DNA of 64,000 bases from Hyphomicrobiales bacterium (lineage in GTDB: Bacteria > Pseudomonadota > Alphaproteobacteria > Rhizobiales > Methyloligellaceae). Made by a program: the position numbers and the translations under genes. The stretch lies in assembly GCA_028280515.1 (NCBI GenBank), contig JANQLP010000016.1:1-64000 (forward strand), written 5' to 3'. This document shows positions 26,134-35,507 of this stretch, piece after piece (within the stretch, counting starts at the first letter, position 1; each line of letters begins with the position of its first letter). The notes beneath the pieces are model-generated. The model saw only the letters and a program-made list of their open reading frames with translations. It did not search any database and had not been told where the DNA came from.

Positions 26134-27675
26134 TCACGATGAGTTTTTCTGGGGACGTGCAACCAGGAGAATGAGCGGCAGCGCGGCAGCCGCCATCAGC
26201 GTATAGATGCCGAATGCGTTCAGGTAGCTGATCATCGCCGCCTGACGCGCCATTTCCTCCGACAGCCGTGCAAGGGACTCAACGTCGTTTGCGCTCCATC
26301 CGCCGCTCACCCAGGGGAGCAGCAGCGGTTTCGAGAACGGCGTGATCTGCTCCGTCATGTGTTCGTAGTTCATGGCGGTTGAGCGGATGATCTCGGTCAC
26401 GGTGAGCGAGATGAAGACGCTCGAGCCGATGTTCCGCAGCAGATGGAAGACGGAGGACGTCTCCGCGCGGACCGACGCGGGCAGCGTGGAGAAGGTGGCG
26501 ATGGTCAACGGCACCCAGATCGTGCCCACGGCCAGGCCCTGGACGACACCGTTCAGCATGAGTTCGGTCAAGGTGACATTGAGGTCGAACGTCGTCAGCC
26601 AGTATCCGGAGATGACCAGCGCGCCGAACCCCGCGAGCATGCTTTTGCGCGGGTATTTCTGGCCGATGAACATCGCGGTAAAGAACCCGATCATCGCGCC
26701 GAACCCGCGCGATCCGAGCACGTAGCCGATCAGGGAATCCGGATACCCGACATGGTCGCGCAAAAGCGACGGCAGAACGACCATCGGCGTGAAGTTGAGC
26801 ATGCCGTAAATGAACACGAGCACCAGCCCGAGCGCGTAGTTGCGGTTCAGCAGGAGGCGCAGGTTGAGGAACGGGCTTCGCGCGGTCAGGCTGTGCGCCA
26901 CGAACAGGTAGAATGCGAGCACGGCAAGGAAGGCCTCGATCTGGATTTCCGTTGAGTCGAACCAGTCCAGCCGCTGGCCGCGCGACAGGACGAGTTGCAT
27001 GCAGGCGATGGCGACCGAAAGGAGGATGAAGCCGGTCCAGTCGAGCGGTGCGCGCCCTTCGGGCTTGTCCTTCGGCAACGCGAAATACAGTCCGGCAACG
27101 GCAATCATGCCAACCGGGACAAGCGCATAGAACGCCCAGCGCCAGGTCGCCACTTCCGCCATCACGCCACCGATCACGGGTCCGAGGAACGCGCCGAGCA
27201 CCACGCCGATCCCGAACAGGCCGATGGCGACGGCATGTTGACGCTTGGGAAACGTATCGAGCGTGATGGTCTGGGTCAGCGGCGTCATCGGCGCGCCGAC
27301 GGCTCCCTGAACGATGCGCCAGAAGATCAGCTCCTCCAGCGAATCCGCAGTGCCGCAGAAATAGGTGGCGATGGTAAATCCCGCGACGGACCACAACATC
27401 ACCGACCGCTTGCCGAGACGGGCGACCAGCCAGCCCGTCATCGGCGTCACGACGGCCGTCGCCAGAATGTTGAAGGTCATCGTCCAGGTAATCTCGTCGG
27501 CTGTGGCCGACATGGTTCCCTGGAGCTGGGGCAGGATGGTCGAGACGACCAGTATGGTCGTGCTGTAGAGCGTCGCGCTCAGGGTCACGGTGAACAGGAT
27601 GACCGCACGGCGCGCCGGCGAGAGATCGTTCTCCTGATCGTCAATCGCGAAATCGACGGTGGTTTCGGTCGCCAT
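26134..27675 (-). CDS. DHA2 family drug efflux MFS transporter (EmrB-like)
   Basis: The 513-aa protein has 14 membrane helices of the EmrB/QacA type. Motif C is seen as GIGVVLGAFLGPVIGGVMAE. EmrB works with a periplasmic adaptor (EmrA) and TolC to expel drugs and uncouplers. Here the adaptor lies across the divergent promoter in a MarR-emrA unit. A dyad at 27714-27731 lies between them and could switch both. Confidence 0.9.
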   Translation of the reverse strand: MATETTVDFAIDDQENDLSPARRAVILFTVTLSATLYSTTILVVSTILPQLQGTMSATADEITWTMTFNILATAVVTPMTGWLVARLGKRSVMLWSVAGFTIATYFCGTADSLEELIFWRIVQGAVGAPMTPLTQTITLDTFPKRQHAVAIGLFGIGVVLGAFLGPVIGGVMAEVATWRWAFYALVPVGMIAVAGLYFALPKDKPEGRAPLDWTGFILLSVAIACMQLVLSRGQRLDWFDSTEIQIEAFLAVLAFYLFVAHSLTARSPFLNLRLLLNRNYALGLVLVFIYGMLNFTPMVVLPSLLRDHVGYPDSLIGYVLGSRGFGAMIGFFTAMFIGQKYPRKSMLAGFGALVISGYWLTTFDLNVTLTELMLNGVVQGLAVGTIWVPLTIATFSTLPASVRAETSSVFHLLRNIGSSVFISLTVTEIIRSTAMNYEHMTEQITPFSKPLLLPWVSGGWSANDVESLARLSEEMARQAAMISYLNAFGIYTLMAAAALPLILLVARPQKNSS

Positions 27676-27713
27676 GCTTGAATTCGTAACCCTATTAACT
27701 GTATGCTAGGCAA

Positions 27714-27731
27714 TAGTAACGAGGGTTACTA
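27714..27731. promoter_or_regulatory. MarR operator candidate
   Basis: TAGTAAC-GAGG-GTTACTA is a perfect dyad directly upstream of the marR-like start. A further half-site (GTAACCCT) lies 28 bp to the left, at 27687, near the emrB-like start. The position suits autoregulation and joint control of emrB. Confidence 0.6.
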
Positions 27732-27749
27732 AATTTTGCGAGGTCCGAT

Positions 27750-28232
27750 TTGCGGCTTTCCGAAGGACGATATCTGGCATCGCTGATCCAGGATGCCGCC
27801 CGGTTGCAGCGCACGGTGTTCGACCGGCGTGTGCGCAAGCTCGGCTTCACGCGCGCGCAGTGGCTGGTGTTGCGCCGGATCCAGGCCCAACCCGGGGTCA
27901 GCCAGTCGGAGCTGGCTGACATGCTGGAGATCGAGAAGGCGACGGCGGGACGGCTGATCGACCGGCTGGAGGAAAACGGCTGGCTCGAACGTCGCGCCGA
28001 CAGTGCCGACCGGCGCGTGAACCGGATCTATCTTACCGAAGCGGGCGGGAGGATCCACGACACGATCGGGCCGCTCGCGGAGGCCATGGTCGAGGAGGAA
28101 CTCTCAGGCCTCAACCGCAAGGAACGTGAAGAGCTGACGGACCTTCTGATCGAGGTGAAGCGGCGTTTGCAGGAAATGGCCGAAGAGAATGATCTCATCG
28201 AACCGGCCCGGCTAGAGACTCAGGATGCCTAG
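27750..28232 (+). CDS. MarR family transcriptional regulator
   Basis: The 160-aa protein has the winged helix (TRAQWLVLRRIQAQPGVSQS then ELADMLEIEKATAGRLIDRL) and wing ADRRVNRIYLTEAG typical of MarR/SlyA. The start codon is TTG behind GCGAGG; no ATG lies at a suitable place. Its last 8 bases overlap the start of the emrA-like gene. It most likely represses the efflux genes on both sides until a drug or phenolic ligand is bound. Confidence 0.9.
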   Translation: MRLSEGRYLASLIQDAARLQRTVFDRRVRKLGFTRAQWLVLRRIQAQPGVSQSELADMLEIEKATAGRLIDRLEENGWLERRADSADRRVNRIYLTEAGGRIHDTIGPLAEAMVEEELSGLNRKEREELTDLLIEVKRRLQEMAEENDLIEPARLETQDA

Positions 28233-29454
28233 AAAAAGAACCACAAAAGCGGTGGCGAAGCCGCAAAAGACACTGGCAAAGTCAGGCGAGAAAAGCGTGT
28301 CGCCAGTTGTCGTTTCCGGTGTGCCTGAACACGTGGAGACGGAGGACGAGCCAAAGGGCCGGTTCCGGCGTGTGCTGATGCGTATCTTCTTGCTGATCGT
28401 CGTGCCGGCCATGGCGGTCACGGCAGCGGGATTCTACTGGTTGCAGGGCGCCCGTTACATTTCAACCGAAAACGCCTATGTGAAGACCGATATCGCGAAG
28501 CTGGCGGCGGAAGTGTCCGGCAGGGCGGTTGAGGTGCGGGCGCACGCCCACATGCAGGTCAATGAGGGTGACGTGCTGGTCAAGGTTGACCCGCGGCCCT
28601 TTGAGATTGCGCTGTCGCGGGCGCAAGCCGAGCTCGATGCCGCCCGGCAGGAGGTTGAAACCACGCGCGCAACGCTTGCTGAAGCGCATCAGGAACTGGA
28701 GGAAGCACAGGACCGGGCTGCGTACTACCGCAAGCGCTACGAGCGGCAGAAAACCCTGGCGAAACGCGGGATCATAGCCGAGACCAGGGGCGATGAACTG
28801 GAGAACGACGCCAATGCGGCGACCGACCGTGTGGATATGGCGCGCCAGAAAATCCAGCGCATCATGGCCTCGCTCGGCGGCGTTCCGAGCCGCCCGGTGG
28901 ACGAGCATCCGCTGGTCCGGGCCAAGATCGCGGCGCTCGAGAAGGCCAAGCTCGATCTGGAACGCACCGTCGTCAAGGCGCCATCGAACGGAACCGTGGT
29001 GACCGTGCCGCTGGTCTCAGGTGAGCAGATCAATGCGTCGGAACCGTTGTTCGCAATCGTTACCGATAAATCGCCGTGGATCGACGCGAATTTCAAGGAA
29101 ACCGAGCTGACCCACGTCCGGGTCGGACAGACCGCGACGATCGAACTCGACACCTATCCCGGTGTGGTGTGGCGGGCCAAAGTGAGGAGCATCTCACCGG
29201 CCACCGGTGCCGAATTCGCGATCCTGCCGCCGCAGAATGCCTCAGGGAACTGGGTCAAGGTGGTGCAGCGGCTGCCGGTGCGGCTCGAACTCATGGAACT
29301 TGCGGACGCGCCGCCGTTGCGCGCCGGCATGACCGCATCGGTGACAATCGACACGGGCCGCGAGCGCACGATTGACGATCTGCTCGGCGGTCTGACCGCT
29401 TTGGCAAAGGGACGTTCGACTGATCCGCAAGAACAATCAGCTTCAAAGGAGTGA
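28225..29454 (+). CDS. EmrA-type membrane fusion protein (HlyD family)
   Basis: The 409-aa adaptor has a basic cytoplasmic N-terminus of about 50 residues, one membrane helix (IFLLIVVPAMAVTAAGFYWL), a split lipoyl/barrel-sandwich domain (AYVKTDIAKLAAEVSGRAVE and VKAPSNGTVVTVPLVSGEQI) and a coiled-coil hairpin (about 110-200). It should link the EmrB-like pump to an outer-membrane TolC. The N-terminal extension is longer than in E. coli EmrA. Confidence 0.9.
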   Translation: MPRKRTTKAVAKPQKTLAKSGEKSVSPVVVSGVPEHVETEDEPKGRFRRVLMRIFLLIVVPAMAVTAAGFYWLQGARYISTENAYVKTDIAKLAAEVSGRAVEVRAHAHMQVNEGDVLVKVDPRPFEIALSRAQAELDAARQEVETTRATLAEAHQELEEAQDRAAYYRKRYERQKTLAKRGIIAETRGDELENDANAATDRVDMARQKIQRIMASLGGVPSRPVDEHPLVRAKIAALEKAKLDLERTVVKAPSNGTVVTVPLVSGEQINASEPLFAIVTDKSPWIDANFKETELTHVRVGQTATIELDTYPGVVWRAKVRSISPATGAEFAILPPQNASGNWVKVVQRLPVRLELMELADAPPLRAGMTASVTIDTGRERTIDDLLGGLTALAKGRSTDPQEQSASKE

Positions 29455-29643
29455 CGCAGCCTGAGTGCTGGCCTGTTCCTCCGGCGCTGCGCGCGAGTCA
29501 CGGCAGCAAGGCACCAGACTTTCCGGCGTTTGCCCTTCGGCGGCACGTTCCTCATGGCGTTCGCTTCCAAGGGTATACTGGCCCTGCTTGAAACCTATTC
29601 ATCCCCTAAGCAGCGCAGGCGGGAATGAAGCCATTGGCAGCCT

Positions 29644-31266
29644 TCAGGTCTGCTGTGCAATTTCACGAAGACGGAACTTCTGTATTTTCCCCGTCGAAGT
29701 TTTCGGCAAGGGGCCGAACATCACGTGTCGCGGGCATTTGAAGCCGGCAAGATTCTCGCGGCAATATGCGATGATTGCATCGGGTCCGACGTCGTTCGCA
29801 CCAGGCTTCAGGTCAATGAAGGCGCATACAGTCTCGCCCCACTTCTCATCCGGACGGCCGACCACCGCCGCTTCCATCACCGCCGGATGCCGGTAAAGCA
29901 CCTCTTCCACCTCCAGGGACGACACGTTTTCGCCGCCGGTGATAATGATGTCCTTGGCGCGGTCCTTGACCTCGAAGTAACCGTCCTGATGCCAGACGGC
30001 GAGATCGCCGGAGCGGTACCAACCGTCGCGCAGCGCATCATCGGTGGTCTGCGGGTTCTTGAGATAGCCTTTCATGACCGAGTTGCCGCGCACCATGATC
30101 TCGCCGATGGTCGCGCCGTCGCGCGGCACCGGCGCAGCCGTCACGAGGTCCGCCACGATCATGTCTTCGATCATCGGATAGGAGATGCCCTGCCGCGCCA
30201 TGTGGCCGTGGCGGTCCTGTTCCGTCATGTCCTGCCAGGTTTCGTTCGGCGCGCAGTAAGTCGAGGGGCCGTAGGTCTCCGTGGTCCCGTAAAGATGTAG
30301 CACCTCGAACCCGAGCGCCTCCATCTCCCGGATAATGGTGGAGGGCGGTGCGGCACCGCCCGTTGCGACCTTGACCGGCTGCGGCAAGGCGATTCTGTTG
30401 GTTTCGGGGGCATGGGCCAGCAGATTGAGGATGATCGGCGCGCCGCACATGTGCGTCACCCGATGTGCCGCGATGAGTTCGAAGATACGCTTCGGCTCGA
30501 TCTTGCGCAGGCACACATGGGTGCCGCCTGCCGCCGTCACGCCCCATGTGTAGGTCCAACCCGAGCAATGGAACATCGGTAGCGTCCACAGATAGACGCT
30601 ATCATGGTCGAGCTTGAAGGTGAGCGCGTTGGACAAGGTGGAGAGATACGCGCCGCGATGGCTGTACACAGCGCCCTTTGGATTCCCCGTGGTACCGGAG
30701 GTATACAACAGGCAGATCGGGTCCCACTCGTCCTCAGGTCCCGGCGGGTTGAATTGGTCGTCCATTTCGGTGAGGACGTCCTCATACTCTTCCGTGCCGA
30801 TTGCACCGAGTTCCGGTTGTTCGGGATCGGCAACGTCGATCACATGCGGTGCATCCTCCATCCCTTCGAGCGCCGGCACGATGGTGTCGCGAAACGCTCT
30901 GTCGGCAAGGAAGAGCTTCGCTTCACCGTGCTGAAGACAAAAGGCAATCGCACCCTTGTCGAGACGGATGTTGATGGGGTTGAGCACGGCCCCCAGCATG
31001 GGAACGGCGTAGTGTGCCTCCAACAGGGCGGGTGAGTTGGCCGCAAGGATTGCCACCGTGTCGCCGCGCCCGATGCCGCGTTCGGCAAGTGCGTGGGCGA
31101 GGCGGCGGCAACGGGCGGCGAACTCGCCGTAGGTAAAGGTCCTGTCGTTGTCGATGACGGCGGTGCGGTCCGCCCAGAACCGCGCGGCGCGGGCCAGGAA
31201 GCTCACCGGCGTCAGCGGCACGTGGTTGGCCGGGCGCTTGACGAGTTCCGGTCCCCCGTACGTCAT
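29644..31266 (-). CDS. Acyl-CoA synthetase (LvaE-like)
   Basis: The 540-aa AMP-forming ligase has the P-loop YTSGTTGNPKGAVYSHRG, the A5 motif LYGTTETYG, WYRSGDLA and the C-terminal catalytic Lys in TSTGKIQKFRLREI. It activates a carboxylic acid to its CoA ester. It is last of five closely packed genes: SDR, acyl-CoA dehydrogenase, APH-like kinase, DUF6285, ligase. That set matches the lva levulinate pathway, in which LvaE makes levulinyl-CoA. DmdB and other medium-chain ligases are similar, so substrate is inferred from context. Confidence 0.85.
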   Translation of the reverse strand: MTYGGPELVKRPANHVPLTPVSFLARAARFWADRTAVIDNDRTFTYGEFAARCRRLAHALAERGIGRGDTVAILAANSPALLEAHYAVPMLGAVLNPINIRLDKGAIAFCLQHGEAKLFLADRAFRDTIVPALEGMEDAPHVIDVADPEQPELGAIGTEEYEDVLTEMDDQFNPPGPEDEWDPICLLYTSGTTGNPKGAVYSHRGAYLSTLSNALTFKLDHDSVYLWTLPMFHCSGWTYTWGVTAAGGTHVCLRKIEPKRIFELIAAHRVTHMCGAPIILNLLAHAPETNRIALPQPVKVATGGAAPPSTIIREMEALGFEVLHLYGTTETYGPSTYCAPNETWQDMTEQDRHGHMARQGISYPMIEDMIVADLVTAAPVPRDGATIGEIMVRGNSVMKGYLKNPQTTDDALRDGWYRSGDLAVWHQDGYFEVKDRAKDIIITGGENVSSLEVEEVLYRHPAVMEAAVVGRPDEKWGETVCAFIDLKPGANDVGPDAIIAYCRENLAGFKCPRHVMFGPLPKTSTGKIQKFRLREIAQQT

Positions 31267-31272
31267 CGTGCC

Positions 31273-31611
31273 TCAGCCCCTGCGCCGTTCCAGAAAACGG
31301 GGATTGGTGATCGCCAGTTCTGCTTCCAGAAAGGTGAGCAGATTTTGGCGCAAAGTGTCCTCGCTCATGCCGGTTACGTTTCCGCGGCGAATGGATCCGG
31401 CCAATTCGCTGAGACTTTCAGTATTGCACGCCGCCAGCAACGGGCCAGACGGGTCAGGCTGCGTCAGGCGCCGTTGTGCGATTCCGAGGGCATTCGCGGT
31501 CATGGCGGCGACGTAGCGCTTCCCGGCCGGCAGCGCGGGCAGGATCTCCTCCGCGTAGGTGTCATTGGCAATGTCCAACAGTGCCCGGGCTTTTGTGACT
31601 TGGTCGCTCAT
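31273..31611 (-). CDS. DUF6285 small protein (LvaB-like)
   Basis: The 112-aa helical protein matches the DUF6285 family, usually found beside an APH-like phosphotransferase. In the lva pathway the small protein LvaB is needed for LvaA kinase activity; this gene has that size and place. Its ATG overlaps the phosphotransferase stop by four bases, and the ligase starts 6 nt after it. The longer frame to 31776 is antisense-like text inside the kinase gene and is rejected. Identity with LvaB is inferred from synteny. Confidence 0.75.
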   Translation of the reverse strand: MSDQVTKARALLDIANDTYAEEILPALPAGKRYVAAMTANALGIAQRRLTQPDPSGPLLAACNTESLSELAGSIRRGNVTGMSEDTLRQNLLTFLEAELAITNPRFLERRRG

Positions 31612-32660
31612 ACGCTTCCCTCCAGTGCGGCGATGCCCTGCAGTGCCTCGTGCTCCATTTCCGGCGCGCGAAGGCCGGTCAGGAACAATTCGATCGACGG
31701 CTCGCCCCCCGTGACATGCCGTTCGCCCTGCAGGAGCGCCACCACGGCCCAACGGGCCGCGGCCAGTATCTCCCAATAGGGCACGAGCGTCTCGTCGACC
31801 GGGACATCGCTCTCTTCATTATAGCCCCGATAAAATGCCGTGCGTGATCCTATGCCGCCGGCTTCGCGTGCATCCGCGCCGAAGCGCCAGCACCGGGCGC
31901 AGAACCAGCCGATATCGATGTGCCGGTCTCCCCAATGCGCGAACTCGAAATCGAGAATTGCGGTCAGATTGCCGTCCTCGGCCATGAAATTGCCGGTGCG
32001 GAAGTCGCCGTGGCAGAACACGACCGCGTCCGTTTCCGGTGCATGGCGCTCCAGCCAAGCCAGCGCGTACTCCAGCGCCGGGCGCGGTTCGGATATGGTG
32101 TTGAGGTAGGCGCGCATCTGCTCGACCTGCACGAGCGCGGCCGGACGGTCCGGAAAACCTAAGAATTCAAGACCTTGGCCCGGCGCCCGGACGGAGTGGA
32201 TTTTGCCAAGTTCGCGCCCGAGCGCTTCCGCGACCTCGTCGCCCTTCCGCTCGACAACGGGGTCCCGGACCATGTCCCGCGCCTGCGCATATCCTGCGAC
32301 CTCGCCGACGATCATGAACGGCGCGCCGATGATCGCTGCATCGCGTGCGACGGCAATCGGCTCGGGCACGCGCGCGCCGGCGCCATGAGCCGCCTTCAAG
32401 CACGCATACTCGTCCGCGCGGTTGTGGCTGATGGCGAGGCGCGATGCTGCGTCGGTCCGCAGCACCCAGTTGCGGACGCCGGATTGCGCACCGCCGGCGA
32501 CATGCACGCCGATGCGCCAGTTCTCGCCGATGGCGCCGCCGGACAGAAGGTCCGCTTGCCGGACCTTGACCGCGTCGGCGCCGAGCTCTGCGGTGAGCCA
32601 GTCCTGCAGAGCGTCGAGGTCTTCCGGATCGAGCGTGCGGGGCCGGGTGTCGTGCGCCAT
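31608..32660 (-). CDS. APH-like phosphotransferase (LvaA / ACAD10-11 kinase type)
   Basis: The 350-aa protein has the aminoglycoside-phosphotransferase kinase fold: catalytic loop FCHGDFRTGNFM (HGDxxxxN) and metal Asp in ILDFEFAHWGD. Proteins of this branch act not on antibiotics but on 4-hydroxyacyl-CoA: LvaA in Pseudomonas, and the kinase domain fused to acyl-CoA dehydrogenase in mammalian ACAD10/11. Its ATG shares one base with the dehydrogenase stop (TGATG), and its stop overlaps the DUF6285 start. The upstream open frame to 32927 is rejected because it lies within the dehydrogenase gene. Confidence 0.85.
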   Translation of the reverse strand: MAHDTRPRTLDPEDLDALQDWLTAELGADAVKVRQADLLSGGAIGENWRIGVHVAGGAQSGVRNWVLRTDAASRLAISHNRADEYACLKAAHGAGARVPEPIAVARDAAIIGAPFMIVGEVAGYAQARDMVRDPVVERKGDEVAEALGRELGKIHSVRAPGQGLEFLGFPDRPAALVQVEQMRAYLNTISEPRPALEYALAWLERHAPETDAVVFCHGDFRTGNFMAEDGNLTAILDFEFAHWGDRHIDIGWFCARCWRFGADAREAGGIGSRTAFYRGYNEESDVPVDETLVPYWEILAAARWAVVALLQGERHVTGGEPSIELFLTGLRAPEMEHEALQGIAALEGSV

Positions 32661-33874
32661 CAGGACGGCGAGCCCCAGCTCCAGAAATCCCGGCCCTCGG
32701 CGCGATAGGTGTTCGCCAGCACCATCTTGTGAACCTCGTCCGCGCCATCGAGAATTCGGGCTTGGCGCGCGTACCGGTAAATCCATTCGAGGATCGTGTC
32801 TTTCGAATAGCCGCGCGCGCCGTTGAGCTGAATGGCCGTGTCCACGACCTTGTGCAGCATGTTTGCGCAGTGGACCTTGGCCATGGAGACTTCCTTGCGG
32901 GCGAAGTCGCCCTGATCGAGGGTCCATGCTGCGTTCATGACCAGCAGCCTGCCGATGTGAATCTCCTTCGCCATGTCCCCCATCATGAGCTGGACCGACT
33001 CCCGGTCGGCGAGCTTGATGCCGAAGCCTTCACGCACATCGATATAGTCCTGGGCGATCTTCATGCAGCGCGCGGAAAGACCGAGCCAGCGCATGCAGTG
33101 GGTGAGGCGCGCCGGACCGAGGCGCATCTGCGCCACCTTCATGCCGCGCCCGATTTCGAGAAGGCGGTTCTCGTCCGGGATTTCCACATCGGTGAAGGTG
33201 ATTTCGCAATGGCCGCCATGCTCTTCGGGGCCCATGATCGGCACCGTGCGGACGATTTCAATGCCGGGCGTCTCCTTGTGCACCATGAAGGCGGTCAGCT
33301 CGCGCCGCGGTTCGTCCGACGTGCGCGCGATCAGGATGAAATGATCGGCGACGCCGGCGCCGGTGATGAACCATTTGCGGCCGTTCACAACCCATGTGTC
33401 GCCGTTGCCCTTGGGCGTGGCACTGGTCTGGATCATCGTCGGGTCCGACCCGCCGCCGGGATGCGGCTCGGTCATGACGATGGCGCCGCGCGTCTTGCCC
33501 TCGACGATCGGGTCGAGCCATGTCTGCTTCTGCTCCTCGGTGCAGACCTGATTGAGCACGCGCATATTGCCGTCGTCGGGAGCGGCGCAGTTGAAGCAGA
33601 CGGGGCCGAAGATCGAGTAGTTCGCTTCTTCGTACATGACCGCCTGGCCGACGAAGGGCAGCCCCATTCCGCCGCGCTCTTTCGGCACCTGCGGGCACCA
33701 AAGCCCGGCGTCCCTCACCTTGGCACGCACCTCATCGCACAGGTCAAGACGGATATTTTCGTGCTCGTCATAGCTGCCCGGATCGTCCTCGAGGGGAAGG
33801 ATGTGTTCAGCGACGAAGCGCCGCGTGCGCTGACGTACGTCTTCGATCTCCGGGGAAAGGGCGAAATCGATCAT
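32660..33874 (-). CDS. Acyl-CoA dehydrogenase (LvaC / ACAD11-like)
   Basis: The 404-aa flavoenzyme has the acyl-CoA dehydrogenase fold, with substrate/FAD loops VMTEPHPGGGSDPTMIQTSA and WFITGA, and the late motif ARILDGADEVHKMVLANTYR typical of the ACAD10/11-like group. In the lva scheme LvaC removes phosphate from 4-phosphoacyl-CoA and yields the 3-hydroxy isomer through an enoyl intermediate. It lies 11 nt after the SDR and is translationally coupled to the kinase. Confidence 0.9.
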   Translation of the reverse strand: MIDFALSPEIEDVRQRTRRFVAEHILPLEDDPGSYDEHENIRLDLCDEVRAKVRDAGLWCPQVPKERGGMGLPFVGQAVMYEEANYSIFGPVCFNCAAPDDGNMRVLNQVCTEEQKQTWLDPIVEGKTRGAIVMTEPHPGGGSDPTMIQTSATPKGNGDTWVVNGRKWFITGAGVADHFILIARTSDEPRRELTAFMVHKETPGIEIVRTVPIMGPEEHGGHCEITFTDVEIPDENRLLEIGRGMKVAQMRLGPARLTHCMRWLGLSARCMKIAQDYIDVREGFGIKLADRESVQLMMGDMAKEIHIGRLLVMNAAWTLDQGDFARKEVSMAKVHCANMLHKVVDTAIQLNGARGYSKDTILEWIYRYARQARILDGADEVHKMVLANTYRAEGRDFWSWGSPS

Positions 33875-33885
33875 TGATCCACACT

Positions 33886-34659
33886 CTAACTCACTGACAG
33901 CAGTGCCCCGCCGTCGACGGGGATGACGGCACCGGTGATAAACGATCCGGCGTCCGACGCAAGCAGAAGCAACGCGCCGTCAAGCTCGTGCGGCTCACCG
34001 ACGCGGGCCTGCGGGACGCGAGAAATCAATCGCTTGCCTGCTTCCGTTTGAAGAAAGTCCGCATTCATCTCGGTGGCAAAATAGCCCGGTGCGAGCGCGT
34101 TCACGCGGATCTTGTCCCGGGCGAGTTCAAGCGCCATGGCGCGGGTGAACTGGACAATAGCCGCCTTCGACACAGCATACGCCGAGACCCCTTTCAGGAC
34201 ACTGAACCCGAGAACCGATGCGATGTTGACGATCGAGCCCCCCTGGCCGTGCGCCCTCATCCGGCGGGCCCCCTCGCGCGCGGTGCGGAACACGCCGTCG
34301 AGGTTGACGTCCATCACCGCGCGCCACTCTTCGTCCGTCGTGTCGGCGAAGAACGCACCGGAGGGCACGCCAGCGGCGGTCACGAGAATATCGACGGGCC
34401 CGAGCGCTTGCTCCGCGGCGTCGAACGCCGGCGCGAGGGCGTCCGGATCGGTCACATCGAGCGGGACGGCAACGGCGTTTCCGCCTTCCGATGTGATCTG
34501 TTCGACGGCTTCGCCGAGATTGTCCACACGCCGGGCGGCAAGTGCGACCCTGGCGCCGGCGCCGGCGAGGGTCAGCGCAAAGTGGCGTCCAAGGCCCGAC
34601 GATGCGCCGGTGACAAAGGCCGTCCGGCCGGACAAGTCGAATGTATCGGTGACTGTCAA
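33886..34659 (-). CDS. SDR family oxidoreductase (LvaD-like)
   Basis: The 257-aa classical short-chain dehydrogenase has the nucleotide motif TGASSGLGRH and the catalytic Tyr/Lys in SAYAVSKAA; the later PGYFATEMN is also typical. As first gene of the operon it could reduce a 4-keto-acyl-CoA (levulinyl-CoA in lva) to the 4-hydroxy form that the kinase needs. SDR substrate cannot be read from sequence. The divergent gene is a GST. Confidence 0.85.
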   Translation of the reverse strand: MTVTDTFDLSGRTAFVTGASSGLGRHFALTLAGAGARVALAARRVDNLGEAVEQITSEGGNAVAVPLDVTDPDALAPAFDAAEQALGPVDILVTAAGVPSGAFFADTTDEEWRAVMDVNLDGVFRTAREGARRMRAHGQGGSIVNIASVLGFSVLKGVSAYAVSKAAIVQFTRAMALELARDKIRVNALAPGYFATEMNADFLQTEAGKRLISRVPQARVGEPHELDGALLLLASDAGSFITGAVIPVDGGALLSVS

Positions 34660-34823
34660 GGAAATGGGTCCTGCGCGATCACGTCGGATCAGTGAACTTC
34701 AAGATCAGCAGAGTTCTCATGACGAGGCAAGGGTGCGTTATCAATTGCAGTGCCGCGAGTGCTGATGCTACTCCCCTGCTTGCCGGTGCGCGGAAGTCCG
34801 GTGGCAAACTTGGGAGAGAATGA

Positions 34824-35447
34824 ATGCTCACGCTGTTCTATGCACCAGGCACCTGCGCGCTCGCATCGCACATTGTGCTGGAGGAGGTTGAGGCGAGCTA
34901 CAAGTCCGTGCGCGTCGATTTTTCGAACAAGGATCAGGAAAAGCCCGAGTATCTGGAGATCAATCCCAAGGGCCGTGTTCCCGCTCTGGTGACGGATCAG
35001 GGCATTGTGACGGAGACGCCGGCCATCCTGGTGTTCATCTGCCAGAACGCGAACCGGCCTGAACTGTCTTTGTTGGACGATCCGTTCGGCTTTGCCCAGG
35101 TCCAGTCCTTCAACAGCTATCTGTGTTCAACGCTGCATGTCGCCCATGCGCATCGCATGCGCGGCCATCGCTGGGTCGACGCTGATGATACCCACGCTAT
35201 CGAAGCGATGCGGAGCAAGGTTCCGGAGACCGTCGGCGCGTGTTTTGATCTGATCGAGCGTGATATGCTGAAAGGTCCGTGGGTTATGGGAGACGCCTAT
35301 ACGATCTGCGATTCCTATCTGTTCACGGTGGCGCGTTGGCTGGAGGGCGACGGTGTCGATCCCAAGCGCATTCCAAAGGTTATGGATCACCGGCAGCGCG
35401 TTTCGGAGCGCGCGGCGGTCAAGCGCGCCTTGGCGGACGAGCAATAG
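34824..35447 (+). CDS. Glutathione S-transferase family protein
   Basis: The 207-aa protein begins with the thioredoxin-like GST domain (LTLFYAPGTCALASHIVLEE), with SerAla/Cys near the usual glutathione site, as in beta-class bacterial GSTs. NPKGRVPALVTDQGIVTETP carries the cis-Pro and glutathione-binding residues. It follows GGGAGAG with good spacing and is divergent from the lva-like operon. Substrate unknown. Confidence 0.9.
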   Translation: MLTLFYAPGTCALASHIVLEEVEASYKSVRVDFSNKDQEKPEYLEINPKGRVPALVTDQGIVTETPAILVFICQNANRPELSLLDDPFGFAQVQSFNSYLCSTLHVAHAHRMRGHRWVDADDTHAIEAMRSKVPETVGACFDLIERDMLKGPWVMGDAYTICDSYLFTVARWLEGDGVDPKRIPKVMDHRQRVSERAAVKRALADEQ

Positions 35448-35507
35448 ACCATCGTTCAGGCCAATCCGGCCGACGGTTAATCCCGTGTCAGCTCCGAAAG
35501 TGACCTG

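Noticed and set aside
31608-32660. Aminoglycoside resistance gene
   Set aside because: The APH fold is present, but the acyl-CoA operon context and DUF6285 partner point to the LvaA/ACAD10-11 metabolic branch.
32729-33877. 382-codon plus-strand ORF
   Set aside because: Antisense shadow of the acyl-CoA dehydrogenase; no domain text.
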